From the NCBI GenBank assembly GCA_963556255.1, contig OY744611.1, positions 129,001 through 193,000 on the forward strand: a DNA stretch of 64,000 bases. The letters are read 5' to 3'. The position numbers were made by a program, and so were the translations under genes. This stretch comes from Allolobophora icterica (taxonomy: Eukaryota > Annelida > Clitellata > Crassiclitellata > Lumbricidae). The number at the start of each line of letters is the position of its first letter. Within the stretch, counting starts at the first letter, position 1. The notes beneath the pieces are model-generated. The model saw nothing but the letters and a program-made list of their open reading frames with translations. It ran no database searches and was not told the DNA's origin. Shown piece after piece: positions 43,282-52,123 of the stretch.

Positions 43282-44112
43282 ATGGCAAATTCAATTCGTG
43301 AAATAGGAAGATTTTCTAATGACGCGATTCATTTAGCAATAGCCGCGGTGTTTGAAAACCAGCCTGATGATAAACAGAAATTTGAGGCTCATTTACGAGC
43401 CATTACCGCAATTCTTGAAAAACCACCAAAGCGGAGAAGAACTGAACGGAGTGAAACAAGTTCTTACGACACTAAGATTTTCAACGAGGCAATCATTCCA
43501 CAGATTCGAAGAGAAATTGAACAATACGAACTGTATAATACGAATCATGGAGATTTAGATTGGACTGTGAATACAGATTTTATCGGTGTTAATTTATTTG
43601 ATATGGACACAATAAAACAAACCCACGATGATATTGTTCGAGAGGAAAAAACAACAACAGGTCTTCAACAGATTGTTGCGTTTCATAGAGGTCAGTTGTA
43701 TATTCAAGCTCGACATTTTATACCGGAAGGAACAACAATTAGGGACTGGTTTTATTGGCAATTTGACGTAAAATACACAACAGTTCAACGGTACACTCTA
43801 TTTGCAATGTTGATTAACATATATCCGCGGTTAGTTTTCTGTGGTTTGACATCCACACAGCTATGCAAACATCATAACAGAATTCTAATTCAACTGGGAA
43901 TTGACGTTCAACTGGCAGATAGATTAAAATCACGTGCTTCCGTTACTGTTCAACACAACGATCTTGATATCGTTCGTATTCCTGTGGAAAGAACGCCTAC
44001 ATCTCTACTACCCATTGTTGTTGATCCTGATTACATTCATGAGGATAACCAAAACCCTAACAACATTTTATTGAATGAAGACGACGTAGAACAGTTTCTG
44101 TATCATCATTGA
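43282..44112 (+). CDS. Unknown 276-residue nuclear-type protein in copy A
   Basis: Intact ORF from an ATG after CCAATTTCGAA to TGA at 44112. Residues 47-54 (KPPKRRRT) look like a nuclear localisation signal. Residues about 160-200 (QFDVKYTTVQRYTLFAML then YPRLVFCGLTSTQLCKHH) look like a helix-turn-helix module of the DUF3102-like type. The C-terminal 50 residues are acidic (HEDNQNPNN, NEDDVEQF). It is flanked by direct repeats and absent from copy B. Not recognised as any named Polinton gene. A DNA-binding regulator or captured cargo gene is possible, but unproven. Confidence 0.6.
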   Translation: MANSIREIGRFSNDAIHLAIAAVFENQPDDKQKFEAHLRAITAILEKPPKRRRTERSETSSYDTKIFNEAIIPQIRREIEQYELYNTNHGDLDWTVNTDFIGVNLFDMDTIKQTHDDIVREEKTTTGLQQIVAFHRGQLYIQARHFIPEGTTIRDWFYWQFDVKYTTVQRYTLFAMLINIYPRLVFCGLTSTQLCKHHNRILIQLGIDVQLADRLKSRASVTVQHNDLDIVRIPVERTPTSLLPIVVDPDYIHEDNQNPNNILLNEDDVEQFLYHH

Positions 44113-44199
44113 TCAACATAGGCCTACTAGAGACATCCATCTCAGCTGGAACCAATTAAAGAACAACAGACAATTGAGACGTTAAGATTGCCTGCGGCA

Positions 44200-44255
44200 T
44201 CAAGTCTCTTGCAACAGCGGCTCGTTGTTCAAATGATGGGAAGGATGGAGGGATG
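44200..44255. repeat. Direct repeat, right of the 276-codon gene
   Basis: Partner of 42960-43020; shares AAGTCTCTTGC upstream and ATGATGGGAAGGATGG. Confidence 0.65.
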
Positions 44256-44354
44256 GATAAACAGAACGTGGACCCGTGTACCGCATTTCAATCGGCCTCT
44301 GGATGGTTGAATGGAATGCCATATCCGATCAATAAACAGACTCAATGCGCAATA

Positions 44355-44579
44355 TCACACCGGTCTAGCGAATCGATCGATGACTATGACGTCGTTTACT
44401 TTTACTTGAATAGAGGGCTTAGCTCCGATGTAGATATTATCGATTCGAATATCGCAAACGACTTTACAACCTGTATTTATGAGAGTTTTAGGATCGAACG
44501 GTTCATCGTTGATTGTTCCGTCGTCGTATTTGTACTTTAGAAATATGCGTTGAAATTTAATTTCAGCGGGAGTGGTCAT
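44355..44579 (-). CDS. Small unknown beta-rich protein
   Basis: 74 codons from the ATG at 44579 (preceded by GTTACAAAA) to a stop at 44355. The sequence FQRIFLKYKYDDGTINDE, GCKVVCDIRIDNIYIG and SIQVKVNDVIVIDRF alternates hydrophobic and polar residues, suggesting a small beta-sheet protein. It follows the integrase on the same side of the element. Not recognised. Confidence 0.45.
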   Translation of the reverse strand: MTTPAEIKFQRIFLKYKYDDGTINDEPFDPKTLINTGCKVVCDIRIDNIYIGAKPSIQVKVNDVIVIDRFARPV

Positions 44580-44692
44580 TTTTGTAACGTATCAAAGTTT
44601 TTCCATGTGATTGCTATAGTGTCTGCTTTTATTATACGAATAAATCGAAAATGATTTTCATTTTTTCGTAATAGCATTTCTGAACAATCGTT

Positions 44693-45645
44693 TCACAATG
44701 TCATCAAGTTATCGTTATCGACACAAGAATTGAACGAGTCTGGGTATCCTAACCATTTAACGAACGATTTCTTCCCGCGTTTTCTAATCACTTTTTCGAT
44801 CCTAAATATTTCTTGGGTAGTCTTCTGTAGCTCCTGTTCATAGAATGAGCGTTGTATCTCCTCATCGTTAGAATCAGTAATCTTATAAGTTGGCGGATCT
44901 GTGTATTGAATCCGGGATACAGTAAAAACTTCCTCCGTCCATCTGGGGGTATATCCTTTTGAAAAGATATTCTTCTTTTTAGTTATTCTAACTTTATCTC
45001 CAATCGAGAATCTAGGCGCAATAGGCTGTGAGACCTGTTCACCGTATAAATTCATAAGTACAGTCTTTTCATTCGCTTTCATACTAGCCTTAACTGGCGT
45101 CATTTTGATGGAAGAATGTCTTGTATTGTTGTAATTACTGACCATTCCGTCCAAAACGTCGAAATATCTTCTCGTTGAATTAGCTGTAAAGTACTTAAAC
45201 ATTTTATCTTTCATCGTCCTGTTCCATCTCTCGACGACGCAAGATTTTTCTTCATTCTCCGTACAGTACAGCTCGAACAAATTTTTTACGTCTTTATTGT
45301 AAAATTCTTTACCCTTATCAACCCATAATTTAACGGACTTTCGTCCACTCTCGAGTATCTTCACGAAGCCGCTTGCTGTAGATTTCCCACTCTTATCGTT
45401 CAATGGCACGATCCATCCGTACTTGGAAAACACATCTATAACGGTTAATAGGTATTTCGCACCATCGTTATCTTTAGCGAAGGCTTGCATATCGACTAAA
45501 TCAGCAGCCCATATCTCATCTATCCCACTAACGTACACCTTTCTCTTTCTAATATGTTTTACAACTGGTTTATGTAATTCATTCGCTAATTGATCAGTCC
45601 ATTTCGGATCGGGTTGTAATTTTAAGCTTTTTTTAAACCTAACCC
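44693..45645 (-). CDS. Retroviral-type integrase with chromodomain, copy A
   Basis: The ATG at 45538 gives 281 residues. The open frame continues upstream through PKWTDQLANELHKPVVKH to the PLA2-like overlap at about 45637. The catalytic triad is Asp13 (AADLVDMQ), Asp74 (WVDKGKEFY) and Glu103 (VVERWNR). RHSSIKMTP follows, then a basic segment (VRITKKKNIFSKGYTPRW) and a C-terminal chromodomain-like motif (KSFVKWLGYPDSFNS, residues about 258-272, with Cys where copy B has Trp). The integrase would insert element DNA into host chromatin. It is unbroken, unlike the copy B version. The upstream portion has no ATG, consistent with a frameshift-made fusion. Confidence 0.88.
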
Positions 45646-46142
45646 GAGACTCGATTTAACAGACAATATAGGTTTAACTACCGCTCTCTCGATACGCTCT
45701 CGGATAGTAGGATTAGGAATATTATTCAAATCATTAATCATTGCTCTATCGGCAACATTCCTAGAAGCCGTATCAGTGTGTCGATCGTAAGCCAAATCAT
45801 GATAATACGCGGCGTTATCTACTCTGTCAACGGGTTTAGACCAAGGTTTAGGAGTCCCGTCAGGATTCAGTCTCAAATCTAATCTAGTACCAGGGCCGGT
45901 AAACGAATGCCCTGGAGGATGCATCTCACCCGGATATTCAGCCCAAGGTAATTTTACGTTACTAGTGACTGCATTCAACGAACCGACTAGATCTCCACCT
46001 TTCGCAGCGGCTCCTTTTACGAATTGAGTCTTTGTTTCCCACACACAACGCATACACCTCTTAGCATAGATCTCCCATTCTTGGCCACGACAACTTGTAT
46101 ATCCTTAGTTTCGGTCTGTCTTCTACACTTTAGGCAATACAT
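45622..46142 (-). pseudogene. Zinc-ribbon plus PLA2-like protein, copy A (frameshifted)
   Basis: Starts with an ATG at 46140-46142 (YCLKCRRQTE, then CVVCGK) but a one-base loss near 46035 moves the zinc-ribbon out of frame. The PLA2-like part continues open from 46053: GHSFTGPGTRLDLRL and NAAYYHDLAYDRHTD with the catalytic His-Asp. Ends KKA-TAA at 45622. Copy B is intact. Confidence 0.8.
45631..45637 (-). promoter_or_regulatory. Candidate -1 ribosomal frameshift heptamer, copy A
   Basis: Minus strand T TTA AAA followed by AAA GCT TAA, identical to copy B (38729-38735). The -1 frame enters the integrase. Confidence 0.5.
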
Positions 46143-46177
46143 TTTCGCTTTTAATATAGAAGTTTTATATATTTAAA
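46143..46177. promoter_or_regulatory. Bidirectional AT-rich promoter candidate, copy A
   Basis: TTAATATAGAAGTTTTATAT then ATTTAAA lies between the divergent PLA2-like and ATPase starts, matching 38189-38222. Confidence 0.5.
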
Positions 46178-47083
46178 ATGGAAGTGAAAGACTTAACGTG
46201 GAATGATTTACAGTCGAAAAGATTTAATAACAACCTATTACCTAAAAGTATAAGAGGTGTAATTGTAGGAAAATCGGGATGCGGTAAGACGACGTTATTG
46301 TTAAACTTACTTTTAAGACCTGGATGGCTCGACTATAACAATTTACAAGTATTCGGAAAATCTCTATTTCAACCGGAGTACAAAATTCTTAAAAAGGCAC
46401 TCGAAGAAAAACTGCCAAAAGAAACGATCATCGGGCTGTTTGACTTTCGAGACGAGATAATGAGGTCTAATATTTCTCCGGCATGCGTTGTAGAAGAGAT
46501 GGCGAAACATTTAAGAGACAAGTCGGATATCGAATGCAGATTTTACGAATCCGCGGACGATGTGCCGGATCCGAAAGAGTTGAACAGTGAAAAGAAGAAC
46601 TTGATGATTTTTGATGATTTACAATTAGAAAAGCAGAACAAATGCGAAACGTATTATATCAGGGGTAGACCGAACACTAATACGTTGAAGGCGGTGCTGA
46701 CTATCGCCAAGGATTACGAGGTCGATTTTACGACCGCGAACTCGATTAGAACCGTTCTAGGTTTCGAAAGTCGTGCATACATAGCCGGGTATAACGAATC
46801 GGAGAACATTGTGAATATAATGAACATAGACAGCTTTAGAGTAACTAGTGATATAATCGGAGGTTCGTACTCGAATGGATCAACGACGAACGTGATATAT
46901 TCGTTTTTTCCTACCGTTGGACCGGGTTATAAGATCATCCAAATACCAGCTAATTTAATTTATCTCCCCGTTACGATGAATACGATTTCATCGATGGAAA
47001 CGAGACTTACCGACCAAAATGGAAAACTAATTAACATTAGAGGGGAAGCGATGTCGATCAAGTTTCATATCAGAGAAGTGTGA
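46178..47083 (+). pseudogene. ATPase-penton chimaera made by internal deletion
   Basis: 301 codons in one open frame. Residues 1-164 are the N-terminal half of the packaging ATPase with Walker A (GKSGCGKTT) and Walker B (NLMIFDDLQ). From residue 165 the frame is the C-terminal part of the penton-like protein (NTNTLKAVLTIA to FHIREV). Compared with copy B, about 720 bp are missing, removing the ATPase C terminus, the gene boundary and the penton N terminus. The junction falls at a shared AGA. The chimaera is probably nonfunctional for either job. The penton portion keeps a stretch (NIMNIDSFRVTSDIIGGSYS) missing from copy B. Confidence 0.85.
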
Positions 47084-47117
47084 AGATTATTAAAAGTTTA
47101 TCTTAGTTATATATAAA

Positions 47118-47744
47118 ATGAATCGATACACGAACGTACGCGTTAATATTTCAGAAGGACAAAAAAATCAAGATTAAACAAGCGCTCGAACGGGAAGCGA
47201 TGGTGTTAGTATTAGACTATCTCACGATGATCTGGATGGGGACCACGTTTTAGCTCTTACGAAAGCGCAATTTTATAAAATGACGAAAGCTTATCAGAAC
47301 GGAAAGGGCGCGACGATCAAAATGAGTAAAACGCAACTAGAGTATAATAAGAAAGTCGAAGGCGGTTTTATCGGAGCTATATTACAATTTCTAGCTACTG
47401 CTGGGAAATTTCTTCTTTCTAGCGTAATGCCTAGTTTAGCACAAGGCGCTTTATGCGGATTAGGTTCAGCAGCTACTTCGAAATTTATCCATAAAATAAG
47501 CGGATCGGGAGTAGTGTACATTAACAATGACGGCCTGGCTTGTAAAGTAAAACCAGATGGAAATGGGTTGTATCTATCTCCGTGGTCGAAAGGTAGTACG
47601 CTGGGAGCGGGATTGTTTATGAAAACGGGTAGCGGGTTGTATATGAAAACGGGTAGCGGGTTGTATATGAAAACGGGTAGCGGGCTTATACTAGGGCCTA
47701 ATTCACCTTTCCAAAATATTCCGATTCTCGGTATGTTGCTTTAA
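47118..47744 (+). pseudogene. Polinton glycine-rich protein, copy A (frameshifted)
   Basis: ATG at 47118 after TATATATAAA. The first 19 codons (YTNVRVNISEGQ) are followed by a stop caused by one extra A near 47160. The frame from 47280 is open to 47744: MSKTQLEYNKKVEGGF, a hydrophobic Ala/Leu-rich segment, SPWSKGST, repeated MKTGSGL(Y/F) units and GPNSPFQNIPILGMLL. The MKTGSGLY unit is encoded by a 24-bp tandem repeat (47620-47690) with more copies than in copy B. Conserved across Polintons; role unknown, probably virion-associated. Confidence 0.75.
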
Positions 47745-47766
47745 AAATAATCCTCGTATAAATAAA

Positions 47767-48180
47767 ATGTCAGGATTCAACAGGCCTATCCATAAATTTA
47801 TAACGAAACCCACTCGACGAATCGAAGTTAGAACCCAACCGAAAGAGGTGCGTTGGACATTGAAACGAGTAACGCATACACCCTGTAGACAACTGGGTGG
47901 ACTAAGATGGGAGATTTTTACGCAACAACTGATAACGATTCAACCTAGAGAAACAGCTACAGTAGCGCTAGGACTAGGAGTTCGAATGACAAAAGGATCG
48001 TGTCTAGTTTCGCTTAGACAGGAAATCGAAGCGAGCGGATGCAGTCTACGAGAAGGAACCGTTACCGGACGAGTAGAAGACATCGAAATTATTATTGAAA
48101 ACGACTCGGGTTCGGTAGTTAGTATAATCGAAGGCGATTCGTTATGTTTCGTTAATTACCACAAATATATCACAGTTTAA
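47767..48180 (+). CDS. dUTPase-fold-like protein without catalytic motifs
   Basis: 137 codons, ATG after GTATAAATAAA. After a basic N terminus (KFITKPTRRIEVR) comes a beta-rich core: LITIQPRETATVALGLGVRM, SCLVSLRQEIEASGCSL, DIEIIIENDSGSVVSI and EGDSLCFVNY. This order resembles the trimeric dUTPase fold (strand, turn, Gly-x-x-Arg-like strand, Asn-Ser loop, Gly-Asp-x-hydrophobic end). The Ser of motif 2 and the YRG-like motif 3 residues are not seen. A structural or regulatory role is possible, since inactive dUTPase-like proteins occur in other DNA viruses. Fold call is inference by eye. Confidence 0.5.
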   Translation: MSGFNRPIHKFITKPTRRIEVRTQPKEVRWTLKRVTHTPCRQLGGLRWEIFTQQLITIQPRETATVALGLGVRMTKGSCLVSLRQEIEASGCSLREGTVTGRVEDIEIIIENDSGSVVSIIEGDSLCFVNYHKYITV

Positions 48181-48207
48181 AAATAATATCCTATAATTAT
48201 AAAAAGA

Positions 48208-48792
48208 ATGGATAACGAATACACGCAACGAGAGGAATCCGGAATCCCGATGAGACGCGCCCGTGCTTTCCGATTTTCGAAAATCACTGAAGTTCGAGAC
48301 GGGATCGAGTATGAACTTGAAAAAAGAGAGATTCAGTGTGAAAAGTATCGTAAAGGCATTAGAATTATCAACGTAGTAGACAGTATATCGACTCTAGTCG
48401 CGTTGGGCTTAACCGCTTCATCGATCACGGTTCTGTCTACGATAGTCGCGGCACCTATTGCGTTGGTTCTACAAGTACTGGCGGTTGGAGCGGGTGTTTT
48501 CAGCACGATCGGGCGTGTAATCAACAGAAAGCTCGCGCTAAAGGCGGAGAAGCACGAAACTATTAAAACGTTAGCCGAAGCAAAACTCAACACGATCAGC
48601 GACTACATCTCGAGAGCTTTGGAAGACGATGATATTTCAATCGAGGAATGCTCGTTAATTCTAAACGAAGGCGTGAAATTTAACGAAATGAAAGAAGAAA
48701 TCAGAAAATCGAGAAATAGCCGAGAAACTATAGCCGAGTCGTTGAAGGACGCGTTTGCGAAATCGATGGAAAACGTAGAACGTAAAACGTAA
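48208..48792 (+). CDS. Conserved Polinton protein with paired membrane helices
   Basis: 194 codons. A charged N-terminal helix (YELEKREIQCEKYRKGIR) leads to two hydrophobic segments at about 59-81 and 83-105 (ISTLVALGLTASSITVLS and APIALVLQVLAVGAGVFS). A basic helix follows (INRKLALKAEKHETIKTLAE), then a coiled-coil C terminus (EECSLILNEGVKFNEMKEEI). The same layout is common among Polinton accessory proteins of unknown function. It may sit in an internal membrane or act in entry or exit. The start follows ATAATTATAAAAAGA. A tandem repeat begins at its stop codon. Confidence 0.65.
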   Translation: MDNEYTQREESGIPMRRARAFRFSKITEVRDGIEYELEKREIQCEKYRKGIRIINVVDSISTLVALGLTASSITVLSTIVAAPIALVLQVLAVGAGVFSTIGRVINRKLALKAEKHETIKTLAEAKLNTISDYISRALEDDDISIEECSLILNEGVKFNEMKEEIRKSRNSRETIAESLKDAFAKSMENVERKT

Positions 48793-48857
48793 AACATAAA
48801 ACATAAAACGTAAAACATAAAACGTAAAACGTACAACGTAGAAACGTAGAAAATCAC
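48776..48857. repeat. ACGTAAAACATAAA tandem repeat
   Basis: Units of 7-10 bp (CGTAAAA, CATAAAA) start within the last codons of the preceding ORF. The Phe-Tyr-Val-Leu frames on the minus strand are artefacts of it. Confidence 0.9.
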
Positions 48858-48927
48858 GTTCGTCCCATATCAATGTTTTAACGCGTGTTCCAAAAACGCT
48901 TTAAAACATTATACCACCAATTTAAAA

Positions 48928-49842
48928 ATGTCGTTTCTAAAAATAACCGATCCAGCAAAACGTGATTTTATCGTCGAAGAGTTTCTGAAGACGAAGAAAA
49001 ACATTCAACGAGATTATTTATCGGATAAACTAGGCGATATAGGATTGCAACGAGAATTGGTAAAGTTGCACAAGCCAATCGTCGACTCACAATCGACCAT
49101 ATCGAAAGAACAAAACGCTTTATTATCAACTATTAAGGAAAACTCGGCAGCTACGTCTAACGCTCTAAAAGCGCTTCCCGCGTCGATATCATCATCGTTA
49201 AAAGCCATACAGCTTCCACAGTATCCCTCGATAGAAGCTTACGAGGATCCCGTAGAAGACGTTAGAATGTTAGAATTAGGAGATCTAGCAACGAAATACT
49301 TATCCCAATACGCCTCTAATAAAAAGTCCACCGATACGACGTTCGGTCTAAATTCTAAAGACGGAAAATTTTATATCGGAGACACACGCGTATCGTTCCA
49401 GAACGACGATATAACGGTCGGAGAGAAGACTTACGTCGGTACTCCAGGACTTTGGGAGCTAGTGACGATGGCTAAACCGAACGATTCGATTTACGACGGC
49501 AACGATCTGTCCGATTACGCCGAAATTCTAGACGCGACGAATGCTATGAGGCAACCTAACAATCCGAGTAAACCGAAATCGTCTAAAAGCGAAAAGTACA
49601 GAAACATCGTTAAACCGATATGGGAAATGAAGTCTGGAAAACAGGCGATGAAGGCGGGTAAAGGGGTCGTCGTAATTCCGCAAGATCCGAATGCTTTAGT
49701 AGAAATGTTGCGTCTGCGTTTGCTTAGCTACGGCGCGGGTAATACGGGAGTGAGAAACGAGATCGTCGGTATATGCGATGAACTATTAAGACAAAACGTT
49801 ATCGACAAAGAACAGTATAAAAACTTAATGTTGCGATTATAA
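48928..49842 (+). CDS. Conserved Polinton protein (PY-like / DUF8207-like)
   Basis: 304 codons, ATG after CCAATTTAAAA. N-terminal coiled-coil region (1-110: EEFLKTKKNIQRDYLSDKLG and more), then a compact domain, GLNSKDGKFYIGDTRVSFQN then GEKTYVGTPGLWELVTMAKP and YDGNDLSDYAEILDATNA. A basic linker (PSKPKSSKSEKYR) and a C-terminal helical part follow. The Tyr-x-Gly-Thr-x-Gly-Leu-Trp-Glu-Leu motif is the mark of a family found in many invertebrate Polintons. Role unknown, likely virion or DNA associated. The stop overlaps the next promoter: ATTATAAAACATG. Confidence 0.7.
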   Translation: MSFLKITDPAKRDFIVEEFLKTKKNIQRDYLSDKLGDIGLQRELVKLHKPIVDSQSTISKEQNALLSTIKENSAATSNALKALPASISSSLKAIQLPQYPSIEAYEDPVEDVRMLELGDLATKYLSQYASNKKSTDTTFGLNSKDGKFYIGDTRVSFQNDDITVGEKTYVGTPGLWELVTMAKPNDSIYDGNDLSDYAEILDATNAMRQPNNPSKPKSSKSEKYRNIVKPIWEMKSGKQAMKAGKGVVVIPQDPNALVEMLRLRLLSYGAGNTGVRNEIVGICDELLRQNVIDKEQYKNLMLRL

Positions 49843-49845
49843 AAC

Positions 49846-50316
49846 ATGCTTGTCGTCGCTAGTAGAAGAATTAAGAGAAAACACGTTATAGGAGGAGCGG
49901 GAATAGTCGATACTATTACGGGAGTTTTCAAGAAGCTCTTCACTTCGGATGTCGCTAAACGAGCCGCATCGTCCGCCCTTAGCGCGGGTAAAGACGCCGC
50001 GAGAGAGTTGGGAAAAAAGGCGCTACAAGTTGGAAAGAATACCACCGTAGAGGTTGGTAAGCGATTGATGGATAAAGCCGCGACTAAACTCTTAGCAGCG
50101 TCGGTTCTGAAGACGCCTGTAGTCGAAACGATACCAGCGCTTACGCAATCGAATGCGGCTATCTTAGCAGGGCTAATCGATAACGATGTAGGAACTACTG
50201 ATATTAATAAGATACTAGCCGGTCACGGACTTTCTTCGAATGCCGTGCCCATTCGAGATCTCGTGCGTAGTCTCAACAACAACAGCAAAAACGGAGCGGG
50301 ATTGAAACTCGTGTGA
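49846..50316 (+). CDS. Adenovirus pX/pVI-like basic amphipathic protein
   Basis: 156 codons starting 3 bp after the previous stop. Basic N terminus (SRRIKRKH), GGAGIVDTITGVFKKLFT amphipathic helix, then SALSAGKDAARELGKKALQV and RLMDKAATKLLAASVL helices rich in Lys and Ala. The C terminus holds LNNNSKNGAGLKLV. Such proteins in adenoviruses and adintoviruses condense DNA (pX, pVII) or disrupt membranes (pVI). The sequence fits this group but cannot separate the two roles. It lies directly before the major capsid gene, as expected for virion core proteins. Confidence 0.6.
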   Translation: MLVVASRRIKRKHVIGGAGIVDTITGVFKKLFTSDVAKRAASSALSAGKDAARELGKKALQVGKNTTVEVGKRLMDKAATKLLAASVLKTPVVETIPALTQSNAAILAGLIDNDVGTTDINKILAGHGLSSNAVPIRDLVRSLNNNSKNGAGLKLV

Positions 50317-50350
50317 TAACCATTTAAAAATAAAATCTTTAGTAATTAAA

Positions 50351-51583
50351 ATGCAGTCGGATATTCTAAACATTACAGCACCCACACAGATCGACGAAGG
50401 AATTGAAAAATACGAATGGCACGAATACGAACCAGCAGCGAGAACGACTTTTAACACACCCGGTGAGATTCGCATAAATATCGAAACTCAAGATCTGTTT
50501 TGCCATCCCGCCGAATCTTACCTGCTTTTCGAAGGTAGGCTAGTCAAAGCGGATGGAACGGCGTACGCTAATGCTAACGCTGTAGCCCTCGCGAATAATG
50601 GACTCTTGCATCTTTTCAGCCAAATCGCGTATTCCTTATCGAATCAAGATATCGAAACGGTATTTCACCCAGGACAAGCAACTACGATGCTTGGTTTGCT
50701 TAAATATCCGGACGACTTCACCAAAGCGCAAGGTCTTAATCAATTATGGTGCAAAGATACTGCGGCAACCGCGGTTATAGCGGATAACTCAGGTTTCTCG
50801 ATTCGTCATACGTATCTTATTGAAAAACCAACGGCTAAGGGAACGTTGAGTTTCGTCGTGCCCCTTAAACATATTTTCGGATTCTGCGAGGATTATGAGA
50901 AAATAGTGTACGGTTTTAAGCACACGCTAACGATGGTTCGCAAATCGGACAACGACGCTATTTTTAGACTCGCTGCCGCGGATGCTGGGAAAGTCGACGT
51001 CGAGAAAATCTCGTGGTTTATGCCGCACGTTACTCCTGCGGATATGGAGAAGATGCAATTGTACAAAACTATCGAATCGAAAGCATCGGTACCCGTTGCA
51101 TATCGGGCGCGTCAATGCGACACTATATCAGTTCCTCAATCGACTACTTTTAGCTGGCGTCTTAGCGTTAAGACGGCTCCGGAAAAACCTAGATGGATAG
51201 TCGTTGGATTTCAAACCGCTCGAAGCGACGGCAACCAAGAACATAACCCGTCGATTTTCGATCATTGCAACCTCAAAAACATGTACGTGATGATGAATCA
51301 AGAGAGATATCCGGCGGTCGACTACGACCTATCGTTTCCCAACCAGAAATTTTCGAGAGCTTATAGAGACGCGGCGTCGTTCAGCGAAAAGTTCTACGGA
51401 ATGGATCCGTTGATTACGCAAAGCAACATCACTCCAGCCGATTATAAAGATCTATATCCGCTTATGGTTTTCGATGTTAGTAAACAGCCGGAACGACTAA
51501 AATCGTCGGTCGTCGATATCCAAATCAAAGCTACTTTTAGCGCCGCAGTCCCCGCCGATACGCAAGGTTCAGCGGTTATATAA
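50351..51583 (+). CDS. Major capsid protein, double jelly-roll (hexon-like)
   Basis: 410 codons, unbroken. ATG after AGTAATTAAA. Sequence runs ETQDLFCHPAESYLLFEGRL, NGLLHLFSQIAYSLSNQDIE, SFVVPLKHIFGFCEDYEKIV, SWRLSVKTAPEKPRWIVVGF and VDYDLSFPNQKFSRAYRDAA. Alternating beta-strand pattern through two halves, an F-x-x-x-L-K-x-I-F-G-F-like motif and the ending DVSKQPERLKSSVVDIQI match the double jelly-roll capsid proteins of Polintons and adintoviruses. Length (about 400) is within the usual range. It would form the trimeric capsomers. Being intact, it may be among the less decayed genes here. Structure prediction would confirm the fold. Confidence 0.82.
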   Translation: MQSDILNITAPTQIDEGIEKYEWHEYEPAARTTFNTPGEIRINIETQDLFCHPAESYLLFEGRLVKADGTAYANANAVALANNGLLHLFSQIAYSLSNQDIETVFHPGQATTMLGLLKYPDDFTKAQGLNQLWCKDTAATAVIADNSGFSIRHTYLIEKPTAKGTLSFVVPLKHIFGFCEDYEKIVYGFKHTLTMVRKSDNDAIFRLAAADAGKVDVEKISWFMPHVTPADMEKMQLYKTIESKASVPVAYRARQCDTISVPQSTTFSWRLSVKTAPEKPRWIVVGFQTARSDGNQEHNPSIFDHCNLKNMYVMMNQERYPAVDYDLSFPNQKFSRAYRDAASFSEKFYGMDPLITQSNITPADYKDLYPLMVFDVSKQPERLKSSVVDIQIKATFSAAVPADTQGSAVI

Positions 51584-51670
51584 TTTCGGATAAGTTGTTA
51601 AACTTCCAGTCAGATGGACAGAAAATGAGCGTAGTATATTAAAGAAAATATTTTCTAATATAAAAAGAAC

Positions 51671-52123
51671 ATGAAACTCCCACAATTGAAATCGTTAATG
51701 AAGAAACACGGAATAAAGTCGAGGTATATGAACAAACCCGAACTGTTAAGAATACTCGTTGAGAAGGGTATTTTACCGGAATCAGAATTGCCCGAACCGA
51801 CGAAGGAGAAAAGGCAAGTATTACCCAAGTACGAGTATTTAAAAACTATCAGAAATAATCCTGTAAGCGTTGAGATACTAGACAACAACACTAACGTAGT
51901 CTTCGTCTTCCGATCGTTGTATAAGGCGAGTATGGCTTTTAAAACCTGTATCCCCACGCTGAAGGCTTATAATGGTAAAGTCTGGAGAGAAAGATACGTA
52001 ATTACGGTGCGCGAGAGTAGCAGTAGTGAGAAGAGTAGCAGTAGTGATGAGAGTAGCGCCAGTGAGGAGAGTGCCGTCAGTAGTGAGAGTAGCAGTAGTG
52101 AGGAGAGTACCGTCAGTAGTTAA
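51671..52123 (+). CDS. SAP-like DNA-binding protein with Ser/Glu tail
   Basis: 150 codons, ATG after AATATAAAAAGAAC. Residues 1-35 (KLPQLKSLMKKHGIKSRYMN KPELLRILVEKGIL) match the two-helix SAP motif. Residues 60-110 (VEILDNNTNVVFVFRSLYKA then AYNGKVWRERYVI) are a NUMOD/intron-endonuclease-repeat-like block. The tail is an acidic Ser/Glu repeat. The TAA at 52121-52123 lies inside the 18-bp repeat, and the frame stays open past it to a TAG at about 52232, so the tail may be truncated by a stop. DNA-binding accessory role inferred. Confidence 0.6.
   Translation: MKLPQLKSLMKKHGIKSRYMNKPELLRILVEKGILPESELPEPTKEKRQVLPKYEYLKTIRNNPVSVEILDNNTNVVFVFRSLYKASMAFKTCIPTLKAYNGKVWRERYVITVRESSSSEKSSSSDESSASEESAVSSESSSSEESTVSS

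Noticed and set aside
43282..44112. Naming the 276-codon gene as a known Polinton gene
   Set aside because: No motif diagnostic of a named family could be identified; only an NLS-like stretch and a possible helix-turn-helix.
48603..48873. Phe-Tyr-Val-Leu-rich minus ORFs
   Set aside because: Artefacts of the ACGTAAAACATAAA tandem repeat, antisense to a real gene.
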